Below, in pieces: positions 41,518 to 54,913 of a stretch of DNA of 64,000 nt (positions are counted from its first letter, which is position 1; each line of letters begins with the position of its first letter). Below the pieces are notes generated by a model. It saw only the letters and a list, made by a program, of their open reading frames with translations, made no database searches and was not told the origin of the DNA. This DNA is from Cucumis sativus (lineage: Eukaryota; Streptophyta; Magnoliopsida; Cucurbitales; Cucurbitaceae), in NCBI RefSeq assembly GCF_000004075.3, contig NC_026661.2:1550001-1614000 (forward strand), written 5' to 3'. The position numbers and the translations under genes are program-made.

Positions 41518-44311
41518 GTAAGAAGAGAGTTCAATTTATGGAAAATAAATCTTGAGAATGAGACCGTTGGGTAATTTCAGATATGGAAATTATTTGGTTC
41601 ACTTAAATCCCATTACCTTACAACTCCACTTCTAATCACTTATATTTATGGAAAACTTTTTAAACTAATAACCACACTCTCTCTTTTTTTCCTTTTTTTT
41701 TATTTTCTTACTCATATTCAACTCTCCAATGCTTTCTTTTCCCTTTACTTAAATGTTTTTGCATTTATAACAAAATTCACCCTTTACTTAAACCTTACTA
41801 AACACGTTTATTAAATATAGGTTATTCTATCAAATTTAAACATTCTTTTTTTCTTTTGGTGTATTTTCCCCTCAAAATCTTTAACATTTTTTTTTCTTAC
41901 TCACATCCAACACAAATGCAAATCAAAACATTTTCTTAACTTCATCGTATAATTTAGAAAAAGTTCAACAAAACCCCAACAATCACAAAGTCACTAAAAT
42001 TCGACGACTGACGGTAGCTGGAAGTTTTGACAGAATCGGTGAACAAATGATGATGAAGGAGACCGACGTGGTTGGACGTGCAATGCATGAAGGAACAAGC
42101 GGCGCAAAGGCACTCAACTTTGGATGAAGTAAAAATGCGACTAGTGACGTGCAGTGGAGGAGACGTTTTCTTTCGACTGGATGGAGAACACTCGAACAAA
42201 CAGAGATGGAGGTGTCGTCGACGGCTAAGATTTTGGTGAGAATGAAGAGGATGATGAATAGTAATAATAATAAATATTATTATATTATTATTTTCTCTTA
42301 AATATCTTACTTTTCCTTTTTCTTTTCCAATTTAAATAAAACAAATCTTTTCTTCTCAATTAATTTCTTTCAAAAATAAAATATTCAATTTTTTTTTATA
42401 AATTTTGAAACATAAATAATTTGAAAATGTTAAACTTATGTTTGTCATTATTTTGGAGATATGGTACAAATAACACGATTTTAGGGGACGATAAAAATTT
42501 TAATAACACAAGTGGATAATTCTAACACGATTTTAGCGACGATAAAATTTTAAATTGAAATTATTATTAACAATACCCATTTTTATAAAATTTTAAAACA
42601 ATGTTAATATTTGGGCGGTTTCAAATCAAATTTTAAAAAAACAATTATGGTATATAGATAAGTGATATTAACAAGATAATCCTAAAATTTTGAAATTATG
42701 TTTGAGATTATCTTAGAGATATCAAAATTTCCTTCGAATAATCCTATTAAATGCATCATAATTATAAATTATAGAGATAAGATACAACTTTAATTTCAGT
42801 TTATTATTATATTATATAAATTGTTATTAGAAATATGAAAAGTTTAAGAAAATCAATCAAGTAACACGATCGTAGGAAAATATCAAAATTTTCTTAGAAT
42901 AATCATATATACATTAAATGCATCATAATTATAGGGTTTAGGATCAAAATTTTAATTTTAACAACCATACCTAAATAAATTGTTAATTACTTGATTTGAA
43001 ACAAACACGAAAATCCTATATAAATCGTAGGCATAAATGTAGAGATGTTGATTCAATTAGAATTATTTGCAAATATCATTCTGGTTATATTCCATCATTA
43101 TAACCTACACAAATAAAGATTGTACCTATCGGATAAGAATTTTTCTCTATACAGCTAAAATCGGCTAAAAATATAAAAAAGTGAAATTTTTGCACTTTGG
43201 AGGTATTTAAATTCAAATTTTATAAATATTTTGAAATATAAATAATCAAAAGATATTGAATTTATGTTTGCGATTATTTTAGAGAGATCAACTAAACTAA
43301 ATAGCACGACTATAGGAGTGAATTTGCTTTAATAAAATAAGTGGATAATCGTAATTAACACGATTTTAAAATGATAATATTTTTAATTCAAATTGTTATT
43401 AAGCATATGTATTTTTTAGGTATTTAAATTCAATTTTTTTTAATAAATATTTTGAAATATAAATAATTAAAAAATGTTGAATTTATGTTTATAAATAGTT
43501 TAGGATATAATCGTTTAAAAGAATTCAAATGAATGATTTTATCTAATAAAATCTAACTTCAAATTGAAACTGTGTTATAGGCATTTATAAAATGAAAAGT
43601 GATAGAAATTATAACCATATTTTAGAGGTGAAAACAAAATTTGATTTCAAATAGTCATTACCATATATAACCTCTCAACAAACAAAAATTGAATTCAAAT
43701 AGTAATATTGACATATATTATAAATTATATAAATAAATTGTTAATTAATTGATTTGAAACTTAAAAATCTAAAAATCTTGTTTAAATTGGAGACATAAAT
43801 TGTTTGTGTAATCTTATATAGTTCGAAAATAAAAAATTATTTAATATTTTTCAAAATTGATGGTTTTTGCAAATACACTGTATATGTGAATTTGTGATAT
43901 TGCGTATCATTTTAAAATTAAAGTTGTGTTGGGTGATATTCAACTCTTTTTTTTTTCATTTTTTTAAATTAAGCATCAAGTCCAAAAATCCTTTTGTCTC
44001 CGCTCATCTTCGACCAGTTAATGCTTTCGAGTCCCCTATATTTCAACTCTGGAATGTTTATCAAATAAGTGAGCACCGAAAAGTTACATTGTGAGGATTT
44101 CAAAAACAACGTATGCGTACATTACAAATTCTTTTACTCTCTTTGTTCTTCCTTTTGTCCTTTAGCTTAATGTGTGTGAGCGCGCGCGTTGGGGGTGAGA
44201 GGACCTTGGGGGAAATTGAACAATGAACCGACCTAATATTGGATTTAATTATATCAACTGCTTAAATTTTGCAGTGCACACGAGAAACACTTGTTGGTAA
44301 GTTAATTTCCC
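41518..44311. other. Repeat-rich spacer
   Basis: AT-rich DNA without an intact gene. A GC-richer island at about 41950-42240 holds an 81-codon minus-strand frame of no recognisable family and may be a gene relic. From 42390 to 43810 the sequence is built from degenerate repeated blocks, listed separately. A short alternating purine-pyrimidine run (tgtgtgtgagcgcgcgcg) lies at 44171-44188. Confidence 0.45.
42390..43810. repeat. Degenerate internally repeated block
   Basis: A phrase of the form 'tcaa(t/a)ttt..ataaat(a)ttttgaaa(c/t)ataaataat..atgttgaatttatgttt' begins near 42392, 43211 and 43428. The phrase 'aaataaattgttaattacttgatttgaaac' near 42973 recurs near 43730, and 'taaatgcatcataattata' recurs at about 42747 and 42914. 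This indicates successive old duplications of an AT-rich non-coding unit. Confidence 0.5.
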
Positions 44312-44540
44312 ATGTGTATGAACAAATGGGTCATTGCAAACAAATTGGACAAGTTGAAATTTGCCAGACAGAAGTCGTCGTACTGCTATTTTTTTGCTTC
44401 AGCGTCCCTAACCTCTCCAGAACTTTGTGATGCCCGCTTATCATGGACAAAAAATGGGGTATTCACAACCGTGGTTGATGATTTCTTTGATACTGGGGAT
44501 CTGAAGCGGAATTGATAAAACTTATACAATTGGTGAAAAG
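44312..44540 (+). pseudogene. ent-Kaurene synthase relic (terpene synthase, single frameshifted exon)
   Basis: The frame at 44312-44515 matches, from memory of the family, one internal exon of plant ent-kaurene synthase, the gibberellin-pathway diterpene cyclase: blocks [26 protein letters not shown] and [15 protein letters not shown]. The last includes the class I metal-binding DDFFD motif. After 'DTG' the frame breaks at about 44494-44498. In the next frame the expected G-S-E-A-E-L-I-K-L continues to a splice donor at 44541, so one base seems lost. I see no other kaurene synthase exon on either side. It is therefore a small duplicated fragment, not a working gene. Confidence 0.85.
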
Positions 44541-46066
44541 GTATTCTTTCCTTCTACTTTTATCTCGGTTGATGCTCATTGGTTCAGTATCATCAAGGTT
44601 ACAACTACACAAATGCCAAATAAAGTTTGAAACTAAATTACATCTCAAACTCTCAACCCACTTCGAGAGCCATATAAGCAAAGAAAGGAAAAAATAAGAA
44701 CGACATTGAAAATTATACTGATTCACCCAAGACTCGAAGCTACTTTTCTTTTTTTACAATATATTACAGGTCCTACTATGATGAAGAAGGAAAAGAAACC
44801 CCGAAGCTCACTCTTACAAATCTCTTTCTCCAAATAACCTAACAAAAGCCTATTTAAATAAGATGTCACACCATGATAGGTTTGGAATACAAACAATGAG
44901 AAATCCTGAATCTAATTTTAAAGTACACAAAGTATTATACTTAGTGTCACTAAAAAAAATAGTGAAGATATAACAAAATATTGCTGTATACACAATGACA
45001 TTTTCATAATCATAATTTTTTTAAAGTTGACTGAATTGTCTCTGTATTTGTTAATCAATCTTCTATAATAATAAGTTTTGATCCTGTTTTGGTAAGATAT
45101 GTTTTTTTATTTTGGTTCTTCAACTTTTAAAATCATTTGTTTTAGTCTCTAAACTTTTAAAAAGAGCTTACTTTGGTTCTTTTGGTTAAATCCTACCAAT
45201 TTTCTAACGGAATGACGTGATGTCTTTTAATATTTGGATTACTAGACGGTAGATTTATCGTTTAATTAAATTAATAAATTTTCAAAAAATCTTTGCTAAT
45301 ATATTTTATCAATCTTTCATGTCAATACAAAAACATAATCAATCAAATAAACCAAAAAACTAATTTTATTTATTTTTCTTCAAAAACTCAACCCTCTCAT
45401 GTCTCATTTCTTGCACCATACCTTTTAATTTTATTTATTAAGATTGAAATCTTCAAACAAATTATAAGAACATTGAGTAAGAAAAAAAAACCATCGATCG
45501 TGATAATGACACGTTGGAAAACCTATTCCACAACGTTAAAAGTTTAAAAGTTTTATGTAAACAAATTAAAAAAATTCATAAACTAAAATCTAACTGGAAA
45601 ATTGTCAAAAAAAAAAAAAAAAAGACTAATTTTAGAGAGGTCGATGACTTTTATGATTGGTTTCGAAAAAAAAATTGAGTTTTAGGACAAATTGATCAAT
45701 AGTCAAAAGTCATTAAATCGCATAAAAAGAAATTTCTTTAAATAATATAATAACTCTTTTTTAAAAAAAGTTGCACCTATATCTTTTATATCGGAGAAAT
45801 TGAAAATATATTTATATATTTGCAACCCTTAAAATTTTTTAATTTTCCTATCTTCTTTCTTTAAAAATACTATGAAATTAAAAAAATGAAAAAGAGTATT
45901 AAAAAGTTTAAAATGTCCCGAAATATTGTAAAATTTTAAGGGTGAAAATTGAAATATTAATATAACACATTTATTAAATATTAATTTTAGGTTATTCTAT
46001 GAAATTTAAAGATAAATTGTTTTTTTATTATTTTGTATTTTGTATTTTGTATTTTATTTTAAAAGA
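44541..46066. other. Spacer with fold-back repeat
   Basis: No gene is recognisable. From about 45080 to 45610 the sequence carries phrases of the dispersed fold-back family: 'ggttcttcaacttttaaaatca', 'agtctctaaacttttaaaaag', and near the other end 'ttcataaactaaaatctaac' in inverted sense. The right end passes into the RPS11 promoter. Confidence 0.45.
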
Positions 46067-46161
46067 AAGCCCATTTTATTGGGTAAGCCCATTTCTCAAG
46101 TTAAAGCCCATTATTGATTGTCGTCTGATCTATAACACTCTGAACCTCAGGTTTAGGGTTT
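46067..46161 (+). promoter_or_regulatory. Site II triplet and telo-box promoter of RPS11
   Basis: Three AAGCCCA copies (46067-46073, 46085-46091, 46104-46110) are site II elements (TGGGCT on the other strand), the type bound by TCP factors in ribosomal protein promoters. A telo-box TTTAGGGTTT follows at 46152-46161, 68 bases before the ATG at 46229. This pairing is characteristic of plant translation genes. Confidence 0.75.
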
Positions 46162-46228
46162 CTGTAATCAAGTCTCCTTCGGCCGCCTGAGCAAACCACA
46201 AATCCTCCTCTCTTCACAATCCCTAATC

Positions 46229-47939
<1,711 letters not shown>

Positions 47940-50900
47940 ATTATGATGTAGGGGTTTCCGCTTTTGATACAAAAAGAAAAGAAGCAAGAAAGAACTTTTG
48001 AGAGTTGTAGTAGGGGCCAATATTTGATGTAAGAGGGGTTTTGAAAGACTTAGCAGTCTGGATTTTGATATGAATATGGACTGTTTTATTATGTTCTATT
48101 TGCTGTGATTTCTTGTCTAATTTGGGTTTTTGGAAGTACCAACATCTCCTTCATCTCTATTAGGTCATTCTAATACATGTCAGTTTTATATTTATGAGGT
48201 TGTCTTTCCATTGCTTGTTTTCAGCATTTCATTTTTTATTCTTTCCACCTTGGAACAACAATTATGTTTGTGACTCACCAAGACCCTTGATTCAGTAAGG
48301 TAACCTTAAGAATTAATGTCACACCTCCTCTCTTTCAGTTTGCTTTTGTTTTAAAATTTGATTAAATCAAATAATTATTATTTTGGAATATCGGTTTTTG
48401 GTTTTTGGTTTTTAAATTAAGTATGGTCTCCTACCAATTCTACCTTTTTAGTACTTTATTGCCGTAAATAATTCTCTTTCCCTTTTGCTTTGATGCAAAC
48501 TATTTTGCCAATATTTACCGACTCCATAATATGGTTGATTATCAGTTGGTTGAGTGCAAAACCTGGGCTATAAACTGATATAGTTCTTTTATAATAAGGG
48601 AAACATGTTGAATGGGTCTGTTTTGATTGGTTTTTCAAAATTTTTTAATTTTTAATAAAATCAACCAATGGGCGTTAGTTTGGGATTTTGGTTGTTTGGA
48701 TTGATTTTGAGTTTTGAAACTTTTTAATTTTACAATGAGTGTGGACGTTCATTCATTTTCATAACTATGTAATAATAATAATATTTACCTTTTTTATATA
48801 TATATTTTGTGCAAATTTTTAATAGATAGATTATAAAAAAATTAATCATATCTTAAATGGAGACGAGCTTTGTTTTGGTGATATTTTGTAATGATGTAGT
48901 GTATGAGCTTTTGATTTTGTATCAATCTAGACTTTGGTATGCAATTTGGTTATTTGTACTTTTAAATTTGCAACAATGTAAAATTAAAAGTCCACAGTCT
49001 AAATCATTACAAACCAAAAAAATTTCATCTGATTTCAATGAAAAAAAAGCCCCAATGATATACTTTAAAACAAAATTCAGAGGGGTGTGTTTTCTAAAAT
49101 TAATAAAAAAAATTATATTAGTATACATTCATTTTTAAACAGTTAATTGTAATTTGTAACAATTTTATGGACGATGATCAAGGGTATAGCAGTATCGAAT
49201 AGAATATCAATGACATAGTCTGTCATTATCTAGTAGATCATTAACGAAATGGCCATAAGACTATCAACGAAAAAATTATAAGTTAATAGACTTTGCTATA
49301 TTTGTTATTTTGCTACCCATGTTATTATATAGGCTAATATTCTTAATACCATAGCTATGTTTACAATTACTTTTTAAAATTGCAAAACTCTTCTTCAAAA
49401 TAGTCTTCTATCAATGTTAGCTTTGTTTAAAAAACATTTTACTCCGAAGAGTAGCAATATTAATTTAAACTTTTCTAGTCATTGTCTATTACTATCTAAG
49501 TGAAAATTTTGGATTGAAATTTTGATTTTTTTAAATGTTTATGGGTTTCTTGATTACACCAATTGTATAATTTCATGCAACAATATATATATCTTTTGAA
49601 AATTTTAAAAATAGCAAAGTTTTGAAATTATTTACAAAATATAACAAAATTCATCACTCTTTCTAATCCGTTAATTTTTTCTTCTATATTTTGTAAATAC
49701 TTTCATCTTTTTAACTATCCAAAACTTTAATTTTCAAAGAAACCAAAATTGAGAAAATAACATATAATTATTATTAACTTCATTCAAACATTTTTCTATT
49801 GAATTGTCACAATGGGACGAAGGAATTGCTGCCATTGGTAAATCATTTCATTGAAAACAATATACAAGATATTTTGATTCTAATGAGAATTCCTTAAATT
49901 CAAGCATGAAAACGATGAAGCAGTAAATACACTTACTCATATTATAATGGTTCTTAAAAACTCGACCATAACAATTTTCTGCCTAACTTTCTTCCAAATA
50001 GTTATTATCCATCTAAAAGAGGATGATCATCGATCAATGAAATGCATCTACCGATAGGGTCTATATGTTGGGTTGTACGAGTCCTATCATTTTCATTCAA
50101 ATGACCATTTTCAACATTTTCAATATAGAATGTCGTGGGACCAATATTTGTAGTTTCTACTAAAATTATCACGACTTTGAACTAGATGCTCCAATGTTAT
50201 TTTCTGGTGTTCGCCTATTCGGTATGTAATTTATAAATACTAATAATGCAAACATTTCATTTCCTTTATTTTTGCAATCAATATTTTCCTTTTCTAAAAA
50301 AAGAAAAACGTAAAAACAAACTTTTATACTATACATATAAAAATATAAAAACCATCATTAAAAACGGTTTAACGTAGTCTGACTAGGTCACACTCAAAGT
50401 TTTCTGAACTAATTGTAACAAATTTTCATAAATTTTTCTAAAACTTTCATCGACATCATATTTTCATAAAATCTAGACCCTTATTAATAACGTACACCTA
50501 TTTTGAACCATAGTTATAAGTAATGTTTTTAATTTTGGTGTTAGCCAAAATATCAACGAAATATAAAAGTAAATTGACACTTTTGGAAAAACTATAAAAA
50601 GACACAAAAAGATTATATTCAAATCAATTAATAAATATTTTAGGTCAACAAATTTATTATTTATTACTTATATTATATTTAGAGCAACGAAGGGCATCTT
50701 ATTAATTAATTTTTATATTTCATAAATTGATTTCCACATTAAAAGGTATTTAAATGGAAATCAAAGCTCATGATTATATTTACTTTAAAGAAAATACAAT
50801 AATTTTAAAACTATTTACGATATAGTCGAAATTCGAAATGAAACAACACAAATTAGATCATATATTGAAATGACCAATTTATCCATCATTCCAATGGCTT

Positions 50901-50955
50901 TTTGACATCTCTTATTCAATAAAAGATAAATCTAAAACGGTAATTTCCTTACCCT
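47940..50955. other. Spacer between RPS11 and homoserine kinase
   Basis: The first ~170 bases are probably RPS11 3' UTR. After that it is AT-rich with no coding signal. Single arms of the 'TTTGCTAT/ATAGCAAA' fold-back family occur near 49300 and 49610. The right end is the homoserine kinase promoter. Confidence 0.5.
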
Positions 50956-50963
50956 TATATAAA
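50956..50963 (+). promoter_or_regulatory. TATA box of homoserine kinase
   Basis: TATATAAA lies about 150 bases before the ATG at 51112. Transcription would start near 50990, leaving a leader of about 120 bases with a CT-rich tract at 51072-51100, a common plant leader feature. Confidence 0.6.
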
Positions 50964-51111
50964 GATCCAGCCTTCAGGTTCTTCATCTTCTTCCTTGACT
51001 GCGCTAAAGCGTCTGAACCTGAAAATTATTTCTTCATCTCTCACATAAATTTTCAGGTTTCGATCTCAAAACTCTCTCTCTCACTCTCTCTCTTTTTTCA
51101 CACTTCCTTCC

Positions 51112-52233
51112 ATGGCTATGCTCTCCTATCAACCGCCATTGAAGTCGTTGACCATTCCTCCAGTTTCTTTATCTAACCCTAAACCTGTTCTCTTCAGGTG
51201 CAGTTTGTCTCTTCCATCTAGAACCGCCGTCACTTCCGTCGAACCTCAACCCGTTTTCTCTTCCGTCAAGGCGTTTGCTCCTGCAACCGTCGCTAATTTA
51301 GGTCCTGGGTTTGATTTCCTTGGCTGCGCTGTTGATGGCTTGGGAGATTATGTCTCTCTTAGTGTTGATTCCAATGTTCATCCAGGTGAAGTTGCGATTT
51401 CTGATATTACAGGGAATAACACGAATAAACTTAGTAAAAATCCTCTCTATAATTGTGCTGGTATTGCTGCTATTGAAGTTATGAAAATGCTAGGGATCCG
51501 ATCTGTTGGTCTTTCTCTTTCGCTTGAGAAAGGTTTGCCGTTAGGGAGTGGATTGGGATCTAGTGCTGCGAGTGCAGCTGCTGCGGCGATTGCTGTTAAT
51601 GGATTGTTCGGTGGGAAATTAGGAGTAGAGGAATTGGTTCTCGCGGGGTTGAAATCGGAAGAGAAGGTTTCTGGGTACCATGCGGATAATGTCGCACCGG
51701 CTATCATGGGGGGTTTCATTCTGATTCGAAATTACGAACCCTTGGAATTGATTCGTTTGAAATTCCCCGTCGAGAAGGAGCTGTTCTTCGTGTTGGTCAG
51801 CCCGGAATTCGAAGCACCGACGAAGAAAATGCGGGCTGCGTTACCTGCTGAAGTTGGGATGCCACACCATGTGTGGAATTCCAGCCAAGCCGGGGCGTTG
51901 GTGGCTGCGGTGCTGCAGGGTGACACGATGGGATTGGGGAAAGCATTGTCATCAGACAAAATTGTGGAACCAAGGCGTTCGCCGTTGATTCCAGGTATGG
52001 ATGGTGTTAAGAAGGCAGCCATTGCTGCTGGGGCATTTGGGTGCACGATAAGCGGAGCAGGGCCAACAGCGGTGGCGGTGATCGATAACGAAGAGAAGGG
52101 GAAGGAGATTGGTGAGAGGATGGTTATGGCATTTCTGAAGGAAGGAAATTTGAAAGCTACGGCATCTGTAAAGAGACTAGATCGAGTTGGTGCAAGGCTT
52201 ATTGGATCAACTCCTTTAGATAGAGTTTTATGA
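51112..52233 (+). CDS. HSK: Homoserine kinase, chloroplast precursor
   Basis: It phosphorylates L-homoserine with ATP to O-phosphohomoserine, the branch point to threonine and methionine in plastids. It is a single uninterrupted exon of 373 residues. Residues 1 to about 50 are Ser/Pro-rich and poor in acidic residues, as expected for a plastid transit peptide; the mature GHMP-kinase fold starts near VKAFAPATVANLGPGFD. The ATP-binding glycine-rich motif PLGSGLGSSAA lies at 143-153 and the C-terminal GHMP motif TISGAGPTAVA near 319-329. A second in-frame ATG at 51118 is possible. Lack of introns is the family norm in plants. In Arabidopsis the homologue is DMR1 (At2g17265), which lies next to GLR3.1 and a phosphate carrier as here. 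Confidence 0.96.
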   Translation: MAMLSYQPPLKSLTIPPVSLSNPKPVLFRCSLSLPSRTAVTSVEPQPVFSSVKAFAPATVANLGPGFDFLGCAVDGLGDYVSLSVDSNVHPGEVAISDITGNNTNKLSKNPLYNCAGIAAIEVMKMLGIRSVGLSLSLEKGLPLGSGLGSSAASAAAAAIAVNGLFGGKLGVEELVLAGLKSEEKVSGYHADNVAPAIMGGFILIRNYEPLELIRLKFPVEKELFFVLVSPEFEAPTKKMRAALPAEVGMPHHVWNSSQAGALVAAVLQGDTMGLGKALSSDKIVEPRRSPLIPGMDGVKKAAIAAGAFGCTISGAGPTAVAVIDNEEKGKEIGERMVMAFLKEGNLKATASVKRLDRVGARLIGSTPLDRVL

Positions 52234-52310
52234 GAAGCATATGTTTATGATACTTTGATGCTCTGCTTCAAATGCTGACTTTCTGTGGCTTCATCATTTG
52301 AGATATGGTT

Positions 52311-52316
52311 AATAAA
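52311..52316 (+). terminator. AATAAA polyadenylation signal of homoserine kinase
   Basis: AATAAA lies 78 bases after the stop codon, at the usual distance for a plant polyadenylation signal. Confidence 0.45.
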
Positions 52317-53253
52317 TTTGATTCCGCCATAGAAATGGGTATCTGAATTATCTCATGCTATGTTTTTTGTTGTTTTGATTGCAGAAGCATGGATTGGAAT
52401 GATCTTGTGCTGATTCTCTCTTCCAACCAAGAGGCATGTTTCTTTTTTTGTTTATCTTTTTAAGGTTTTGATTGATGGTAGTTTTATTCCTATAGATTAG
52501 CTTCATATTGGGTTTTGATCCTTATTATTTGCATAAAAATGTAGAATGTTGGTTAAAAAACCCATAAAAGCAAAATTAGCCAACTGAGGAGAATAATTCT
52601 AAGCTTAAAAAGCTATTTTGATAGTAGTAGAATAATTGTTAAAATTGATTTCAAAAGCTAGCTGGCTTTACAATGTTCTTCTAAGGGTATATTCGAAAGG
52701 CTTTGAGGAAGGCATAATCCATTGTTAGAGTGATATTTTAACTCTTTAAGATTAAACCCCTCAAGCCAGGTTTGGAGTGATTTTGATTGCTTTTGCTGCC
52801 AAGTACCAAGTTGCTTTTAGTAGTTCAATGTTATGAAAATAATTTTTGTTTGACATCCATAATGTTGTTTTCATCCAGGGTAATAAATATTGAATTATAC
52901 CTTTTTATTTTTAACTATCCACGTCGAGGGAGTGAGGGCATGTCAAATTGCTAAACACTTAACCCCATTCTTTCTTAATATGGTCAAAAGGTGGAAGGAT
53001 TCAAACCACAAATAGTTTCTACTCATATAGTGTTTTAAAAAACTTATCAAGTTTTTATTTTTTGTTTATTTTGAAATTTAGTTTTACTTTAAGAAAATAA
53101 AAAGCATTTTTATTAGACATTGAGAGGAAATAAATTTAAATTTTAAAAATAGAAAATGAAATGGTCGTCAAATAAACATCAAATGAAAATTATGTTCAAA
53201 AAATAAAAATGTAATATTTACATTTTAAAACCTAATATTTACGTGAGCGTAAC

Positions 53254-53325
53254 TCGAGTGACATAAAGTTTATTCTATCGAGTGACATAAAGTTTATTCC
53301 ATCGAGTGACATAGAGTTTATTCTA
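53254..53325. repeat. 24-bp tandem repeat, three copies
   Basis: The unit 'tcgagtgacataaagtttat' plus 'tcta' occurs at 53254-53277, 53278-53301 and 53302-53325 with only one or two changes per copy. It is a recent minisatellite in non-coding DNA. Confidence 0.85.
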
Positions 53326-53413
53326 TTGAATTCTGGTTAGAGATGCCCTTTCTCCAATCAATCTAAATGAAGCAGATGGAGAAGAAAGAGTATAAAAAAC
53401 TTCACCAATCTTA

Positions 53414-53449
53414 AATATGAACAATTAAGCCAATATGAACAATTAAGCC
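53414..53449. repeat. 18-bp tandem duplication
   Basis: The unit AATATGAACAATTAAGCC is present twice without change, at 53414-53431 and 53432-53449. Confidence 0.85.
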
Positions 53450-53507
53450 GAACTTCCAGTGTGCTAATTTTGAAAATAATTATAATGGAATTATTATAAA
53501 TGGTAAA

Positions 53508-53705
53508 CTCTAAAAAATATCTATAAAATATAGCAAAATTATAATTCAATCAACGATTTCAGATTTTCATGAGTTTTTCTAGAGTTTCGAACAAACATAT
53601 AATGTCCTTACTTGTACCATACAATTCTAATAGAATGATTTCGGGTGTAAGTTTATTAATGTCTATTATTGATAAAATTTAAACTTCTGCTATATTTTCT
53701 AAATA
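53508..53705. mobile_element. Fold-back element of the ATAGCAAAAT family
   Basis: The left arm '..aaatatctataaaatatagcaaaatt' (about 53514-53541) and the right arm '..aacttctgctatattttctaaatattt' (about 53681-53709) are imperfect reverse complements. They share the TAGCAAAAT core with the element in GnT-I intron 8. Confidence 0.45.
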
Positions 53706-54065
53706 TTTTTATTCTATTTAAAAATGATTTGAGTATTATACATAGAAATGAAGTCCGATATCATTTTTGTCAACATTTTTGTCAACTTTAGCTCTTGCTC
53801 AATTTTAACTCAATTTTAATATTTGTTTGCCAAATTTGATTCACTATTTTGTTATGTTTGTAACATTTAATTTCTTTGGTAAAGAAGAATATCATTCTAC
53901 ACTGTAAATTTTAGATTAATTAAACTATATATTTAAATCCTTTTAACTCTCGTTAATTGTACAAGTTAACACCTCTTTCCGACTACTTTTTCTTCTTCTT
54001 GACGATGAAGGACAAAACAATAAAACCAAAGAACTAAAAACATGGTAAAATGTAGAGATTTAATT

Positions 54066-54126
54066 AACCCTAATTAGGGTTTATAGTAAACATTAAATAC
54101 TATGGACTAAGGGAGGCCCATTGGGC
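54066..54126. promoter_or_regulatory. Palindromic telo-box and two opposed site II motifs
   Basis: AACCCTAATTAGGGTTT at 54066-54082 is two telo-boxes head to head. GGCCCATTGGGC at 54115-54126 gives one site II motif on each strand. The cluster lies about 790-850 bases before the phosphate carrier ATG, farther than usual for that gene, and has no other recognised gene beside it. It may be a distal promoter, a bidirectional promoter, or a remnant of a lost translation-related gene. Confidence 0.5.
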
Positions 54127-54913
54127 TTTTTACACAACAATAATAAACCTAACTACATATCATCTTAACTCTAACCTAATGTTTAATACTCTAACAAAGA
54201 AAGTATATCAAAATATCACGAGACATGGTCAAATCAAACCATCTATGATAGTGAGTAGAAAGAGTTAAAAGATTCCTAATACTCCATAAATACATAGGGC
54301 ATTATCACATTATTTCGTTAATAAAATTCTAACAATGTGTACTAAAATATGTTATTTTAAAAAAAAAATTACAACTAAAATAGACGTTTAAAGTAGTTTA
54401 AATTGATATTATTCTTAAAATTCGGTAAATTGCTTTGATAACAAAATTGCTCCAATTGTTCCAAAACCCACATGTTAGTTAGGTGAGTCATGACAGTAAC
54501 CCCAAAATGAAAGGATGAATTTGTTCGTCGTTGTCAAGATCAACGACTAAGAACTTTCACAAATTTATTCCGAAGTTTTTGGGCCACGTATTTTCCAACT
54601 GCGAACGTGGCCATATTCCCATAACTGTGAACGTGGCCATATTCCTAGCAAGAAAGTGAAAATTTTCTTTTTACGACAAAAAATTTCCAAAACCCTTCAC
54701 GTACTCAGAGCTGATCTTCATGCCTAACGAGCAGCGCAGTCTCTCCCTGTGTTTATTTTATAAGGTACACACCGCTTCTTTCCAAGACAAAACTTTCGAT
54801 CGAATTCTTTGACGGGTCTCACTGAAAAAGCATTGGGAGTGATTTGATAAAATGTGGGGTTTGTGGAAGTAAGATTTTAGAACAAGAAGAAAGGGTTTAG
54901 AGACAGGGAATTG

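Larger units (their letters stand above)
52317..54913. other. Spacer upstream of the phosphate carrier
   Basis: AT-rich DNA without a recognisable intact gene. It contains two short tandem repeats, a fold-back element at 53508-53705 and a promoter-like telo-box/site II cluster at 54066-54126. A 25-codon ATG frame on the minus strand (54043 down to 53966) sits in a good start context beside that cluster but matches no family I know. The phosphate carrier leader probably starts near 54760. Confidence 0.5.

Noticed and set aside
44171-44188. Alternating purine-pyrimidine run that could form Z-DNA
   Set aside because: Too short and isolated to support a functional claim.
51447-52046. Minus-strand frames inside homoserine kinase
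   Set aside because: Shadows of a strongly coding single exon on the other strand.
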